Assembly (NCBI RefSeq): GCF_020379485.1
Contig: NC_063451.1
Span: 245,739 to 309,738, forward strand
Direction: 5' to 3'
DNA length: 64,000 bases
Source of the DNA: Brassica napus
Taxonomy: Eukaryota > Streptophyta > Magnoliopsida > Brassicales > Brassicaceae
Under the pieces are notes generated by a model that made no database searches, was not told the DNA's origin, and saw only the letters and a program-made list of their open reading frames with translations. The position numbers and the translations under genes were made by a program. Shown here one piece after another: positions 45,600 to 57,209 of this stretch (its first letter is position 1; each line of letters starts with the position of its first letter).

Positions 45600-48500
45600 C
45601 ATACCAGCAATCAAGAAGAAAGGGAAGGATTTTCGATCAAATCCAAGCGCTCTTCCTTAGCGCTACTCAGCTAGAACTGCCAAGGTATCGGGAGCACCTT
45701 GACAGGCCATCGTATACGGGAATTCAAAAAACGAATTTCCCCGGAGATCATCTTCCTAATGGAAACGAAGAGTCAAGACGAATTGGTGCTCCGACATTTC
45801 CAACAGACGGAATATGTATACCACTTCACAGTCCCTCCCAACGGAACTAGCGGAGGCCTCTCACTATCTTGGAAACCAGAAGCTCAGGTGGATATCCTCT
45901 CTTCCTCTCCCAACATTATTGATACTTGTATTACATTGCATCGAAAATCTATGTTTGTCTCGTTCATCTACGGCCCACCACGAGGAGAAGATAGACCAGA
46001 CTTCTGGAACAAGCTGACAGAAGTTGGATTAGGAAGAGATGAGGAAGCGTGGCTGATAGTAGGCGACTTTAATGACCTTCTGGATAACTCCGAGAAGCTA
46101 GGCGGGCCACTTAGATGGGAAGGCTCTTTTCTAGCCTTCCAAAGTTTTGTATCACAAATGGGGATGTGGGACATGCAACATTCCGGTAACTCCTTATCAT
46201 GGAGAGGAAACCGTTATAGCCACTTTATACAGTCACGCTTGGATAGAGCCATGATCAACTGTAAGTGGGCTGAAAATTTTCCCTCGGGTTGCTGTGCTGC
46301 GAATACTTGAGATTCGAAGGATCAGATCACCGACCGATCTTGGTGCATCTCAATCAAATAAAGAGAAGTAAAGGTGGCCTCTTCCGTTTCGATAGAAGAC
46401 TCAAGGATAAACCAGAAGTTAAGGAATTAGTCGAGGAACATTGGACTTCACTGTCATATGAATCAGTTATCTCAAAAATTTGCAGAATTAGAAGGAAAAT
46501 TATGGAGTGGACGAGGTTGCAAAACTTGAACTGCAAAGAGATAATCATGGAAACTCAAGCCAAGCTAGAAGAAGCTCTCTCCAAAGCTTCTCCGGAACCA
46601 CTAGAGATAGCAACTCTATCGGCAAAACTTGAGAGTGCTTATATCGAGGAGGAAACTTTTGGAAGCAAAGGAGTCGAATCCAATGGCTTCACAGTGGGGA
46701 TCGCAATACCGGTTTCTTCCATGCTGTTACAAGGGAAAGAAGAACAATCAACAAGTTTTCTGTTATAGAGAACTCGAATGGAGATGCAGTGTATGAAGAA
46801 GAACAGATAGTACGTACGATTGAGGACTACTATAAGGACCTGTTCTCATCGCAGCAAACAAACTCCCTCCAAATTGTAGATGAGGTCCTCTCTCCCCTCA
46901 TCACTTCGGAGATGAATGATGCCTTGATTAGGATTCCGGATAAGCAAGAGATCACGCAAGCAGTCTTCTCCATCCACCCGGATAAGGCTCCAGGACCAGA
47001 CGGGTTCTCTGCTAGTTTTTACCAAAGCTTTTGGGATATAATAGGAGACGATGTGGCGGAAGAGATCAGGAACTTCTTCACATCCAATACTCTCAGTGCA
47101 CGTTTCAATGAGACCCACGTCAGGCTGATTCCAAAGACGAGAGGAGCTAAAGGAGTTGCTGATTACAGGCCAATTGCTCTTTGTAGTACCCACTACAAGA
47201 TCATTGCCAAAGTACTCACCAGCCGGCTCCAACCTATTCTCCAATCCATCATCTCGAAGAATCAATCCGCCTTCGTGAAAGGACGAGCAATCTCGGACAA
47301 TGTCCTTATCACCCATGAAGTACTCCATTATCTCCAAACCTCGGGAGCGAAGGTACGATGCTCTATGGCTGTTAAAACGGACATAAGCAAAGCCTACGAT
47401 AGGATCGAATGGAACTTCTTGGAAGCAGTTCTTGCAAAACTTGGCTTCCACCCCAAGTGGAACTTATGGATCATGGAATGTATCCGTTCGGTTTCCTATT
47501 CTTTCCTGGTTAATGGAGCAGCTCAAGGCAAAGTGGTACCCTCAAGAGGAATCAGACAGGGAGATCCGCTGTCTCCCTACCTCTTTATATTCTGTACTGA
47601 AGTCCTTTCGAGCCTGTGTTCCAAGTCGCTGCAAGACGGTAAGATGGCAGGAATAAAAGTCGCAAGAGGATGTCCGCCTATAAACCATCCACTCTTCGCC
47701 GACGACACAATGTTTTTCACAAAAACAAATGTGGCTAGCTGTGAAGCTTTGAAGAGGATACTCTTGCTGTATGAAAGTGCATCGGGACAATGCATAAACC
47801 TCGGAAAGTCGGCCATCACTTTCTCAGCAAAAACACCCCGAGAGGTCAAAACGCGAGTTAAGGAATTCTTCAATATCCAGATGAAGGTGGCATGGGAATT
47901 GGTCTACCGGAGCACTTTGGAAGGAAAAAACGGGACATCTTTGCTAGCCTCATTCATAGGATCCGCCAAAGATCAATCAGCTGGTCCACGAGATACTTGT
48001 CCAGCACCGGAAAACAAATCCTTCTCCAAGCAGTCCTTGCAGCCCTACCATCTTACACCATGTCATGATTTAAACTGCCCCTTTCTCTATGCAAACAAAT
48101 CCAAAGCATCCTGACTCGTTTCTGGTGGGATGCAAAACCGGCGGTCCGCAAATTATGTTGGGTGTCTTGGAAGAAGCTCACTAGACCAAAGACGGTTGGA
48201 GGGTTGGGCTTTAGAGAAATAGAGCAATTTAATAATGTTCTTCTCGCAAAGCTGGCGTGGAGAATTCTCAAAGAACCCCAATCCCTCCTAGCGCAAACTT
48301 TACTCGGAAAATATTGTTCGAAGGCCAATTTTCTTGAAGTCTCGGCCCCTACCTCTGCTTCTCATGGATGGAGAAGTGTTCTTGTAGGTAGGGAGGTCCT
48401 ACGCCTGGGGCTAGGATGGATAGTTGGTAATGGAAGAGACATCAATGTCTGGTCAGAGCCATGGATGAGTCTTGAAAGGCAAACAACTCCCATGGGACCA

Positions 48501-49044
48501 CCAACTAGAGAGAACTTGAAGCTTTGTGTGGCTGACCTTCTTATACCACACACTTCAAACTGGAATCTCCAAGCTATTAGAGAAAACCTGCCTCAGTATG
48601 AGGACTCTATTAAGGCAATCATTCCTAGTGAATGTAACATCAATGATGAGTTGATTTGGCTGAATGATAAATCTGGAACCTATACTACAAAGTCAGGGTA
48701 TGCACTTGCCAAGATCAACTCAGACGCCGATCCAGAGGATCACTTCGACTGGAAAAAGAGGATATGGATGGTCAACACCTCGCCGAAGCTGAGACATTTA
48801 CTCTGGAGAGCAAATGCAGGCGCTCTCCCAGTTGGAGCGGCCTTACAACATAGAGGAATAGAAGTTGATGCTCGATGTAGACGCTGCGGAGCCTTGGAAA
48901 CATAGATTCATGTCCTTCTTCAGTGCCCTTATGCAATTCAAGTATGGAATCAACTCCCCTGTCTCAACACGCCACTGCAACACCTGCAGGCCCCAACCTC
49001 CATCTTGGATCTCCTTGATTGTTGTTCTTGAATGATAACCCTCC
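45600..49044 (+). pseudogene. LINE ORF2 (endonuclease, reverse transcriptase, zf-RVT)
   Basis: Endonuclease motifs: NCQGIG near 45672 preceded by TAG where Trp is usual, IIFLMETK, VGDFNDLL (about 46060), RLDRA, and, after a frameshift at about 46300, SDHRPI. RT: DKAPGPDGFSASFYQSFW, LIPKTRGA, YRPIALCS, QSAFVKGR, RQGDPLSPYLFI and the catalytic FADD (about 47697). After another shift near 47885 come VSWKKLTRPKTVGGLGFR and the zf-RVT domain (SPKLRHLLWRANAGALP, CRRCGA), then a TAG at 48903 and a further CPYAIQVW segment. Any C-terminal RNase H is beyond the break at 49044. The protein would nick DNA and prime reverse transcription at the target; here it is dead. Confidence 0.88.
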
Positions 49045-50035
49045 TGATGTGCCCCAGTCCTTGGACCAGACCGATCAAAACGTTCCAGACGTCCCAGCTG
49101 AGGTTCATCCTACCGATCAGATCAGAGAGATCGACCGGGCCGTCTATCGGCTCGACCCGCAAACGTCCGGATTGGAGCTACGTCCAGATCCTCGACCAGA
49201 TGCTCAAACTGACCGAACTGAAGCCCGTCTCTCCCGGCCAACTCGACAAGCCAAGACTGATAGCCAAGCCAGACTTGAGAAGGATCATGCCAGACTTGAG
49301 AAGGATCATGCCAGACTTGAGAAAGATCATGCCAGACTTAAGAAAGATCATGCCAGACTTGACTTGGATCATGAGGTTTCACAAAATGATCGAGACTTCT
49401 CTCTTTTGGCTCGATTGGTTCATATTGCACGTACCGGCGACCGTACTGATGGACTGATCGACCCTTTTGATCAGTTCATGCACTTTGATCAGCAAAATCT
49501 CACTAAGGCAAGGATCTTTCACCTTTCAGAAGACATAGGACGCACTTGGTCCAGTCTGGTTCATGATCCGCACATGGTGGTTCATACGGACAGTCCCACA
49601 TCCGTCGTTCTCCTTACCGCGGTTCATGCTTCAGGATACAATGAATCTGGGCAGAAGCCGAACAGTCACCTTGTCTAGTCTTATCTCTTTATTTTCGTAT
49701 TAAAGACTAGATCTAGATCTAGATCTAGTTCTCTATTTAATTCCTAGATCTATAAGTATGAAACTCTTTCATTTTAATAAATGAGAAATCGATTTTGTCT
49801 AAAGTTTGAGTTAAACTCTTTGTTCTTCGTTTAAGAACTTGTCTTGTTTCTTGGTGAGTCATATCCAAGTAAATACTTCCTCAAATCGTTGGTCTTGTGA
49901 GTCATATCAAGCACCATCTGAAGTCAGGAATATCGAAGGCCATTCCGCAACCTTCGTGCGACCCTTCAATCCATCCAGTTCTCCATCTGGAGTTCATATC
50001 CAAATCTGATCCATTCTCACTCTTAGGGTCCTTCA
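49045..50035 (+). mobile_element. 5' LTR of the outer Ty3 element
   Basis: Starts TGATGTGCCCCAGTCC and ends GGGTCCTTCA. A TATAAGTA box lies at 49751-49758. It contains a 21 bp minisatellite (49268-49372) and a reading frame of about 219 codons open from 49019 through 49678. Confidence 0.9.
49268..49372 (+). repeat. 21 bp minisatellite in 5' LTR (5 units)
   Basis: Units of GCCAGACTTGAGAAGGATCA(T) repeat five times, the last being GCCAGACTTGACTTGGATCA(T). They encode ARLEKDH-type heptads when read in the LTR frame. The 3' LTR has four units. Confidence 0.9.
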
Positions 50036-50039
50036 AGTA

Positions 50040-50052
50040 GTATCAGAGCCGC
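50040..50052 (+). other. tRNA primer binding site of the outer Ty3 element
   Basis: AGTATCAGAGCCG lies four bases after the LTR end; it differs by one base from the TGGTATCAGAGC initiator-Met primer site of many plant retrotransposons. Confidence 0.7.
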
Positions 50053-50272
50053 TCGTTTGGTATCTTCTAAATCATTCATCTTTCTCATCTTCCATTTCTA
50101 AATCATAAACACTTCTTCTTCTATCTATCTTGAATCCGGGCCCCTCATTACAATCCTCAATCTATCAAAAAAAAAGAAAAAAGAAAGATCTATCAAAAAA
50201 AAAAGAAAAAAAATATATATATTCGAAAGGTTTTTCATTTGGGGATTGGTGGTGGAACAGAAAGCCTGCTGG
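50053..50272 (+). other. Outer element leader, left part
   Basis: Untranslated leader with two A-rich runs (about 50167-50220). It ends with the GCTGG (50268-50272) target duplication of the nested element and resumes at 58269. Confidence 0.7.
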
Positions 50273-50444
50273 TGTTGGGGTCGAAAATGGTTACGACGAA
50301 GTTAACGTCCAAATCTCCGAAGAAGAAAAATTCTTCGACAAATACTTTTTCGAAATAGATTCTTCTTTACGAAAAGCTTTGCGGAAGAAACGCGAATCAT
50401 CGGACAAGAGCTCGAGAAGGATCGTTACGCAGGGACCAAACACG

Positions 50445-50585
50445 TGCTCCGCTCGGTCGCTACGTAGCGATCGAGTTCGAGCCAAAGCTCAGTCGCTACG
50501 TAGCGACCAAACGTCCATTTCGCTCGGTCGCTACGTAGCGACCGAGCTCAAACCAAAGTTCGGTTGCTACATAGCGACCGAGCTC
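50445..50585. repeat. Palindromic GGTCGCTACGTAGCGACC repeats
   Basis: Four copies, each an inverted repeat centred on TACGTA (one is TACATA), spaced about 35-50 bp. The perfect 26 bp palindrome is at 50522-50547. The 3' LTR retains two copies (about 57396-57450); the missing block accounts for most of the LTR length difference. Confidence 0.9.
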
Positions 50586-51016
50586 TTCCGAAACGTCGAT
50601 ACGACGTCAGTTCATGCATTCTCGTCTACCCTTCAATGCTATCTCCCGAATACCGTAGCGAACCCATCTCACATACCCCGCCATTTCTAAGATTATCAAT
50701 CAAACTTTACCGTAAAAACCGCGGAAAGTTCATTCTATATCGAAAAAAACTGTAATAAACGCTTCTAGTCGAAAGACGGCCCAAAGGGACCTAAGACATG
50801 ACTCGAGGCCCAACTTACGATTTCTTAGCCAACAGCCCGTAAACCGCTTGTCGGTTTACGCTTGGTTTGCAAGGGAAGATAAATGTCAAGTTTCCACGGA
50901 TAAATACAAAATTTTGAAGATAATTACGAAGATCGGAAAAAATGGAATATCTCCATTTTTATGCTATGGCGGCTTAAGGGCAGAAGAGGAAAAGCGTAAA
51001 CCGACCTTGGAGCCAG

Positions 51017-51024
51017 TATATAAG
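51017..51024 (+). promoter_or_regulatory. TATA box, Tat-like 5' LTR
   Basis: TATATAAG in GCCAGTATATAAGGGGTCCT; the same box occurs at 57883-57890 in the 3' LTR. Confidence 0.6.
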
Positions 51025-51469
51025 GGGTCCTAGGCGAGAGGCATGAGGAGGAATTTTTTCAGAGAAAACTTAGCACTTAGAGGAATTAGGCAACTTTCCG
51101 TTTTTGTTATTTCGAGCTGCGACTCAATTAGGTTTAGCCGTCTTAGGGTTGCTAGAACTAGGAATCTCGCCGACGGCTCTCGAGCCCAAGCTTATACCTT
51201 GTTGTAAACGCTCATACGCAAATTCGGAGTAAGACTTCTCTTTACTTTCTTCTTACGATTTTTATACTCCTTCGTTGTCATTATTGTGTTCTGATTTACT
51301 TGGCGTGTGGTATTAGCAGATATCCGGGACCTCTGGGAAATTAGGGTTTTCTTAGTTTCCTTGTTTAAACGGAAATCGACAGTGCGAATTTCGGTTCCCA
51401 CAGTTTGGCGCTAGAAGGAGGGGGGATACGGATCAATCTAACTCTCAACCACATCACGCTCAACAAGAC

Positions 51470-51991
51470 ATGTCAACTGACGACACGGATAACGTGCAGA
51501 CTCCTCTTAACGGAGGCAGCGGCACTGATCTCCATACTCCCGCAGCGGACGTATCCGCGGCCAACGCACCAGCCAACGCCGCGGCGCTCGAGGAGTTTAA
51601 AAAGATGTTCGCCACCTATGAAAAAAGGTCGGAAGAACAGGATAAGCTCGTGAGCACCTCGACCAAACAAGTTGAAACTTTAACGGCAAGGACTCGAGCA
51701 ATCCGCCCCCGTGGAACCACTAAAGTCCGCGGGAAAAGACTCGACTTTGCGACCCCACTCAACAGGCCTGGAGCCGCCCAGGAACGACCTTCGGTTCAAA
51801 ACCCTAGCGAGAAGTCTCCCGTCGAAAGGGGAAACTCCGAAAGCCCTCCGCCTCCCGTGAAGGTTTCGAAGGACAACGGAGTCGAGCAAGTCGACCTGGA
51901 TCCTAGCGATGTCTCCAACAATACTGATGAGGACGCCGACAGACCAAAAGCCGATTCACTCGGGAAAGCTCTCCGTTCGACAAACCAATGA
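51470..51991 (+). pseudogene. Tat-like gag, N-terminal frame
   Basis: 173 codons from ATG, about 70 bases after the LTR, rich in Ala, Ser, Pro and charged residues ([17 protein letters not shown]). It overlaps the next frame by ATGA and is shifted relative to it, so it probably is the N-terminal part of one original gag broken by a frameshift at about 51985. Separate translation cannot be excluded. Confidence 0.65.
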
Positions 51992-54072
51992 CAGTAGAGG
52001 AGGAAATCCTCTATTGGAACGAACAGAAAGAGCTGTCTGAAAAACAAACCGAGCTCACTCGCAGTAAACGCCGACAAGCGCGGAAATCTGCTGACGAGAC
52101 GTTGGATATACGCGATCTTCGCGACTATATCACCAAGACTGCGGCAGAAGTAAGAGACGTAAAATCTCAAATCCATCACGCTACGAGCGCGGCCCCCGAG
52201 ATCGACAGACTGCTGGAAGGGGCTCGGAAGACCCCCTTCACCGCTCGCATCTCAGATACAAGGGTATCCGATCCAGGAAAAATCAAAGAACCGAAGTATG
52301 ATGGTACGACCGATCCGAGAGCGCACCTTCAGGCTTTCCACATCACGATGGGAAGAGCGAGGCTGAAGGACGGTGAGAGAGACGCCGGCTACTGCCGCCT
52401 GTTCGTCGAGAATCTAGAAGGAGCAGCCCTCGAATTGTTCGCGTGCCTTAAGCGAAACTCTATCGGGAGTTTCCGACAACTCGCATCAGAATTTCTCAAC
52501 CAATGCTCTATGTTCATAGATAGAGAAACTTCCGATGTCGATCTCTGGAGTCTGTCCCAGAGAGAAGAGGAACCCCTCCGCGAGTTCATCAGCCGGTTCA
52601 AGTTGGTAATGTCCAGGGTCAGCGGGATAAGCGACAAGGTGGCCATCGATGCGCTTAGAAAGACGCTCTGGTACAAGTCAAAATTCAGAAAATGGATATC
52701 CCTCGAAAAACCGCGGACGATCGAAGACGCCCTCCACAAGGCGACGGACTACATCATGATCGAGGAAGAAACAAAAATATTATCGCAGAAGCATAAGTCG
52801 GCGAGATCGTCCTCGAAATATGTAGACCCAAAAACAAGGAAGAAGAACCCTCGTAACGACAAGTATGTCCATCACGAGGGGGAAGAACTCCAAGGAGCGC
52901 ATAATTACGCGATCGGCTCAGACCAGGGCCGAACCACGGGTAATACGTGGACTCGCAACCAAGGATATGATGATAACACCTTCTGCGAGTTCCACCAATC
53001 TCGAGGACACTCCACGACTAACTGCAAGGTCTTGGGAGCGAGGCTGGCTGCGAAGCTACTAGCCGGAGAACTCTAGGAAGTGACAAGCGTGAAAGATCTC
53101 ACCCTCGAGACCGATCGCCCCCCGAAGCCGGACAGAAATCTTCCCGTGGAGAGATCTCCCCAAAGAAACCAATCTGGGGATAAACGCGGCAGGAGGCCAG
53201 ACGACAAAGGGAACGATAACAATCGTCGTAGAGTCAACATGATCATCGGAGGATCGCAATTCTGCAACGATACGGTTTCGGCCATCAAGGCTTACCAGCG
53301 GAAGGCGGAGTCAAGCGCGAACTGGCCTACATGGTCTCCTACCCGAGACGATCAGAATTGCTCAATCACCTTCACAAAGGAGGAAGCCGGCGAGATCGAT
53401 CAGCCTCACTGCGATCCGCTCGTCATAGACCTCGTCATACGAGATCTGGAAGTCAGAGGAGTACTCATTGACCCGGGAAGCACGGTCAATGTAATCTTCC
53501 GCGACACTCTCAATCGGATGAGAATCGAACTCTGAGAAGTAACTCCAACTCCGAAACCGCTCAAAGGCTATTCTGGCGAAGTATCGATGATCCTCGGATC
53601 GATTCAGCTACCTGTCATGGCCAAGGAGATCAGAAAAATCATAGAGTTCGCGGTAGTCGATCATCCTGCCATCTACAGGGTGATCATGGGAACCCCGTGG
53701 CTCAACGCTATGCAAACCGTTCCATCGACGTACCACCTGGGCGTCAAATTCCCGACCCCAAATGGAGTCACAGCTATCTGGGGATGTCAGAAACAGTCGC
53801 GACTGTGCTTCCTCGCAGAACACAAGTTAAGACAGATGACAACCTCTGCAACGGCAAATCGCAAACGCACGAAGATTGATAAATCTTCGACCAACAACGT
53901 TTCGAGAAAAGGCGATTTCAAATCGTCTGCCGACGCAGACGCTTTGGGTGTCGAAACTCAACATGAGTCTGAAGCCGACACTACAACTCAACCGGAACAT
54001 CCGGAAGAGAACACTGACCCTGCCACGATCATCTCGATCAAGGCGGTCAGCACGGCGACAACCACCGAGTGA
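51988..54072 (+). pseudogene. Tat-like gag and retropepsin
   Basis: One frame of about 695 codons has only two interruptions, TAG at 53074 and TGA at 53533. A coiled-coil-like start is followed by the Retrotrans_gag domain ([49 protein letters not shown]) and an atypical zinc knuckle [14 protein letters not shown] (CX2HX4HX4C), normal for Tat. Protease follows: [16 protein letters not shown], where Asp-Pro-Gly replaces the usual Asp-Thr/Ser-Gly, then VIMGTPWLN. The frame ends at 54072 and no RT follows. If the element still moved, it needed a partner for pol. Confidence 0.85.
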
Positions 54073-54151
54073 AAACGCTCGCGGCGTAAAACAGAACTAC
54101 GAGATGGCAGCTCGTTGAAGGACGAGTTCAGCTATCCCCCTCTCCAAAAAC

Positions 54152-54179
54152 GGGGGGGGGGAGTGGGGGGGGAGTGGGT
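54152..54179 (+). other. G-run cluster (possible G-quadruplex)
   Basis: Runs of nine or ten G, eight G and three G, separated by GAGT-like spacers, lie just after the gag-protease frame where pol would begin. It also resembles a purine tract. Confidence 0.6.
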
Positions 54180-55161
54180 GCGTATACTCGTATACTCCCA
54201 CATAGGAAAAGATGTGTTATTGTAATCGAATACTATAGAGATTTCGAAATTTTTACGAAATATGCGTGGCTCTTTTTAAAGACAAAATCGCAAAACAATC
54301 TCACTTCAGCACCAAAAATATATGTATAGTCTTCGAAATAACTGCGAGACGTCGCCAAGTTAAAAATCGAGATGGTACAAACAAATTTTCCGAACGCGAC
54401 CACTACAAATCTTACACTCCGTTCGTCGATTGGCCCCGACGAACACATCAGCTGTCTTAAACAAACGCAACCTGATCACTCTTTTGATTTTCAAACGTCC
54501 AACACAAGGACGAAAGCGCGCTACAAAAAAAATCTGAAATTTTGGTCTAGCACTTCCAGTTGTCTTAAAAATTGTCTCTGGAAAGATGCTCGATTCGTAC
54601 CATACAAGTCATATAAGCCGAGAACCTATCGCGGACTTCAAATCGGTACGAATCAGGTAGAAATCGCAACAGGAAAACCGATAGCCGGCTAGTCACCGCA
54701 CAAACCTTAAAACTGAGAGTAAACCTAGGTTTTGCCCTAAACCCATCGCATTGGTCTCAAACATCTCAAAGACATGATATCTAAACGATACGAGATTCCT
54801 AAAACATGTCTCTTCGTTCATATCTCAACGTTCCCAAAAAATCGTAAATAATTTTTACGAAAACTCACGTCTCGAATGAACTAACAAATTGAACGCCTCA
54901 ACGAAGATAAATATGAGACGACAACTCATGTTCACTTCAAACCCACTCTAAACAAAGTAACTCAAACAAACATCCATTATATAAACCGAATAGCGGTAGG
55001 GGCTCAAAGCCACCAACGGCCAATCCCAACAAAAATGGTCAAAATAGGCCCGTACAAAGTTCGAAAGCCGTACTCGGCCAGACATACATGAACAAAGGCC
55101 ATACTCGACCGCTAAATACTAGATAAAGGGGAAAAATCATTAAAACCCTCAAAGATCAAAG
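54180..55161. other. Non-coding interior of the Tat-like element
   Basis: AT-rich interval between the sense gag-protease and the antisense gene. No RT, RNase H or integrase motif was found on either strand. Short frames at 54266-54692 match nothing I recognise. Confidence 0.5.
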
Positions 55162-56945
55162 TTAAAACCCCCCGGACAAGGAGGCTCCGAATGCATCCGC
55201 GGGAAAGTTCACTTCCTCATCGTCACCGGCAAAATCAGTCGTAGTTTTTACGGTATCAGGGGAAACCGGAATGGGATCCCAGAATCTCGGAATCTTCCCA
55301 TCGATCGGAAGAATGGTCGCCTCAGCGTGAGCATGATCCTTCATGCCACCCTTCATTAACTCCATCTCCCTCTCGAAAACGTAGTCATCTTCTTGCGTCT
55401 TCCAAAGACTCCCGATGGAGCCGCGACACTCACGGAAGTCGCCCAGCGAGTTGAAAGCGCCCTTGAGATTCCCGTACTCAACCTGGAATTGAGAAGCGCG
55501 AGTCTTCATCACCTCAACGATTTCCCTCTTGCCCTTCCGTTCCGCCCTACGAACAGCCCTGGCATGATCACGAGCAAGTTGAGCATCTCGCGCCAGCATC
55601 TCGTCTCGCATGCGAGCAAGATCCTTTTCCGCCCTCTCCGCCTTAAAGCGATAGATCATGGCCTCTCTATGGCTCGCCTCGATGGCCGATCCAAGCAAGT
55701 TCAAACCCTATAAAACCGATTGACACGTTATAAGAAAATAATAATAATAACGATCGTCAGAATTCTTAAAGTTTATACCACGTTAATGATACGAGATCCT
55801 TCCGCCACAACTTTCGGTCTCCCTGACTCGCCCGTGGCCTGAGGAGCGTCAAAGCCCGATGGAAGACCAGCGAAGAAATCATCGAAGTCCAGAATAGGGA
55901 CCTCGCTCGTACCGCTTCCATCGCCGAAAGCAAGGTTCGGATCCCATCCTGGTAGCATGCAGTCGTCCACCGAAAACTCCAGGTCACCGAGATCAATATC
56001 TTTCCCCTTCAAAGAGTTCGGCCCCGTCACAATCGTGGGAGCAGCGTTGGGACCTTGGTCTTCAGGTTCGGAATCACTCCTTGCTTCTCCGCCCAAAGTA
56101 GGACCAGGATGCGCAAAACTCAGCGCCTTTCGAACTCTCTTCGGCGTAAAGGAAGTCCAGAAAAAAGGACCATTCCTGAGCAGATCCCTCATCGCAATAA
56201 TGTCCTCGGGAAACGGAGCAAGAGGGTTGATAAAAGGACGATCGTTCGGCAACCTCCGAAACAATGAGATACAACTCTCCTCAACGGACGCCGCGTCTAC
56301 ACGGACGAAGAAGAAAAACTTCCTCCACGAGTTGAAGTTAGAAGCGAACCCCTTCACTACTGACATGAAGTTTCGAGGAACTAGCCTGTACGTGTCCGTG
56401 TCCCGGATGATCTGTAATCGAAGAAGCGCTTCGAAATGATCAACGGTGAGAGAGAGACCATGCTCGTAGCTCAGGACCAGGATCCCTATGAGGTGCTGGA
56501 TGCTAAGAGGATTCAATTGTCTTATCGCCACCCCGAAACGACCTAACACACGGACGATGATCTCGGGGATCGGGAACCACAAACGGTAACGCACTACGAA
56601 TGCCTCGTAACAAGTAAAGAAGCCCTCTGGTGTACTACTAGCGCACTCTCCTTGACGAGGAACCCTGAATTCCACCGCGTCCGAAATATGGTAGAAAGAC
56701 GGCATGACCTCGAGGAATTCACTAGTACTCCTACTCGGCGCACCTGCCTCCACCGGGCGATGGTTCATGACCGGGAACGATTTTTCTTTGGGAGGCGTGA
56801 TCGAACCGTAACACGCCACCCACCATGCCTCGTTCTCGGCTGGGTCTACCGAATGAGGAACGAATTCCATCTTCGGCACTCGAATCTCTTCAGAAACATT
56901 CGCAGGCAAGGATCCTTTCTTCGAACTCCTCTTCTTACTCGACAT
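55162..56945 (-). CDS. Antisense two-exon gene of the Tat-like element (transposase_28-like)
   Basis: Exon 1 56945-55779 (1167 nt, [13 protein letters not shown]) and exon 2 55707-55162 join in frame across a GTATAA...TTATAG intron to give 570 residues without stops. The central part ([60 protein letters not shown]) resembles the plant 'putative gypsy type transposon' family (PF04195). Exon 2 has a charged coiled coil ([38 protein letters not shown]). Extra antisense ORFs are described in the Tat lineage; their job is unknown. That this frame is open while gag is not suggests it decays more slowly or was selected longer. Confidence 0.75.
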
Positions 56946-57191
56946 CTCGTGTTTTTCTTATAAAATCAGGAAGGAAATGATAAAGAAAAAAGAGAAAGAA
57001 CTTTTCAAGAAAAACCTCTCTATGAGAATGAGTAAGTGTGAAGATTGTGAAGAAATTACCTCGATTCTTATAGGCATGAGAAATTACTATTTCCTGGCGG
57101 ACTTTTGGACACGAACTTCGCCCAAATACACCAATCTTGTCCAAACTCGCCATTCCGCGCATTGGGACCTCGCTAAAAATCCACGCTCCCA

Positions 57192-57209
57192 ATGAGCTGG
57201 GGGGCTAAC
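57192..57209 (+). other. Polypurine tract of the Tat-like element
   Basis: AATGAGCTGGGGGGCTAAC abuts the 3' LTR; GAGCTGGGGGGCTAAC is usual in Tat-like elements. Confidence 0.8.

Larger units (their letters stand above)
43258..49044 (+). mobile_element. L1-type LINE, 3' truncated by a later insertion
   Basis: After the SAP intron a new sequence starts, with a CCGCCGTCGTCTCGC-rich leader (43258-43860), then ORF1 and ORF2 in the order of plant L1 elements. In the leader AGTTTCTGAAGTCTGG occurs twice (43269 and 43327). The 3' part, poly(A) and target duplication are not visible because an LTR retrotransposon starts at 49045 inside ORF2. Both ORFs carry stops and frameshifts, so this is an old, dead copy. 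Confidence 0.88.
50273..51402 (+). mobile_element. 5' LTR of the Tat-like element
   Basis: Contains a TATATAAG box at 51017-51024 followed by a short U5. At 50445-50585 several copies of a palindrome built on GCTCGGTCGCTAC and its complement lie in tandem with spacers; the perfect copy is 50522-50547. Confidence 0.92.

Noticed and set aside
49178..49372. Minus-strand heptad frame (GMIFLKS repeats) in the LTR
   Set aside because: It is the complement of the 21 bp minisatellite; the plus frame is longer and linked to the integrase tail.
51988..51991. ATGA overlap between two gag frames as translational coupling
   Set aside because: Coupling of this type is bacterial; here a frameshift in a decayed retrotransposon gag is far more likely.
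55393..56439. Plus-strand frames opposite the Tat antisense gene
   Set aside because: They are shadows of the spliced minus-strand gene, which has the recognisable domain and proper splice sites.
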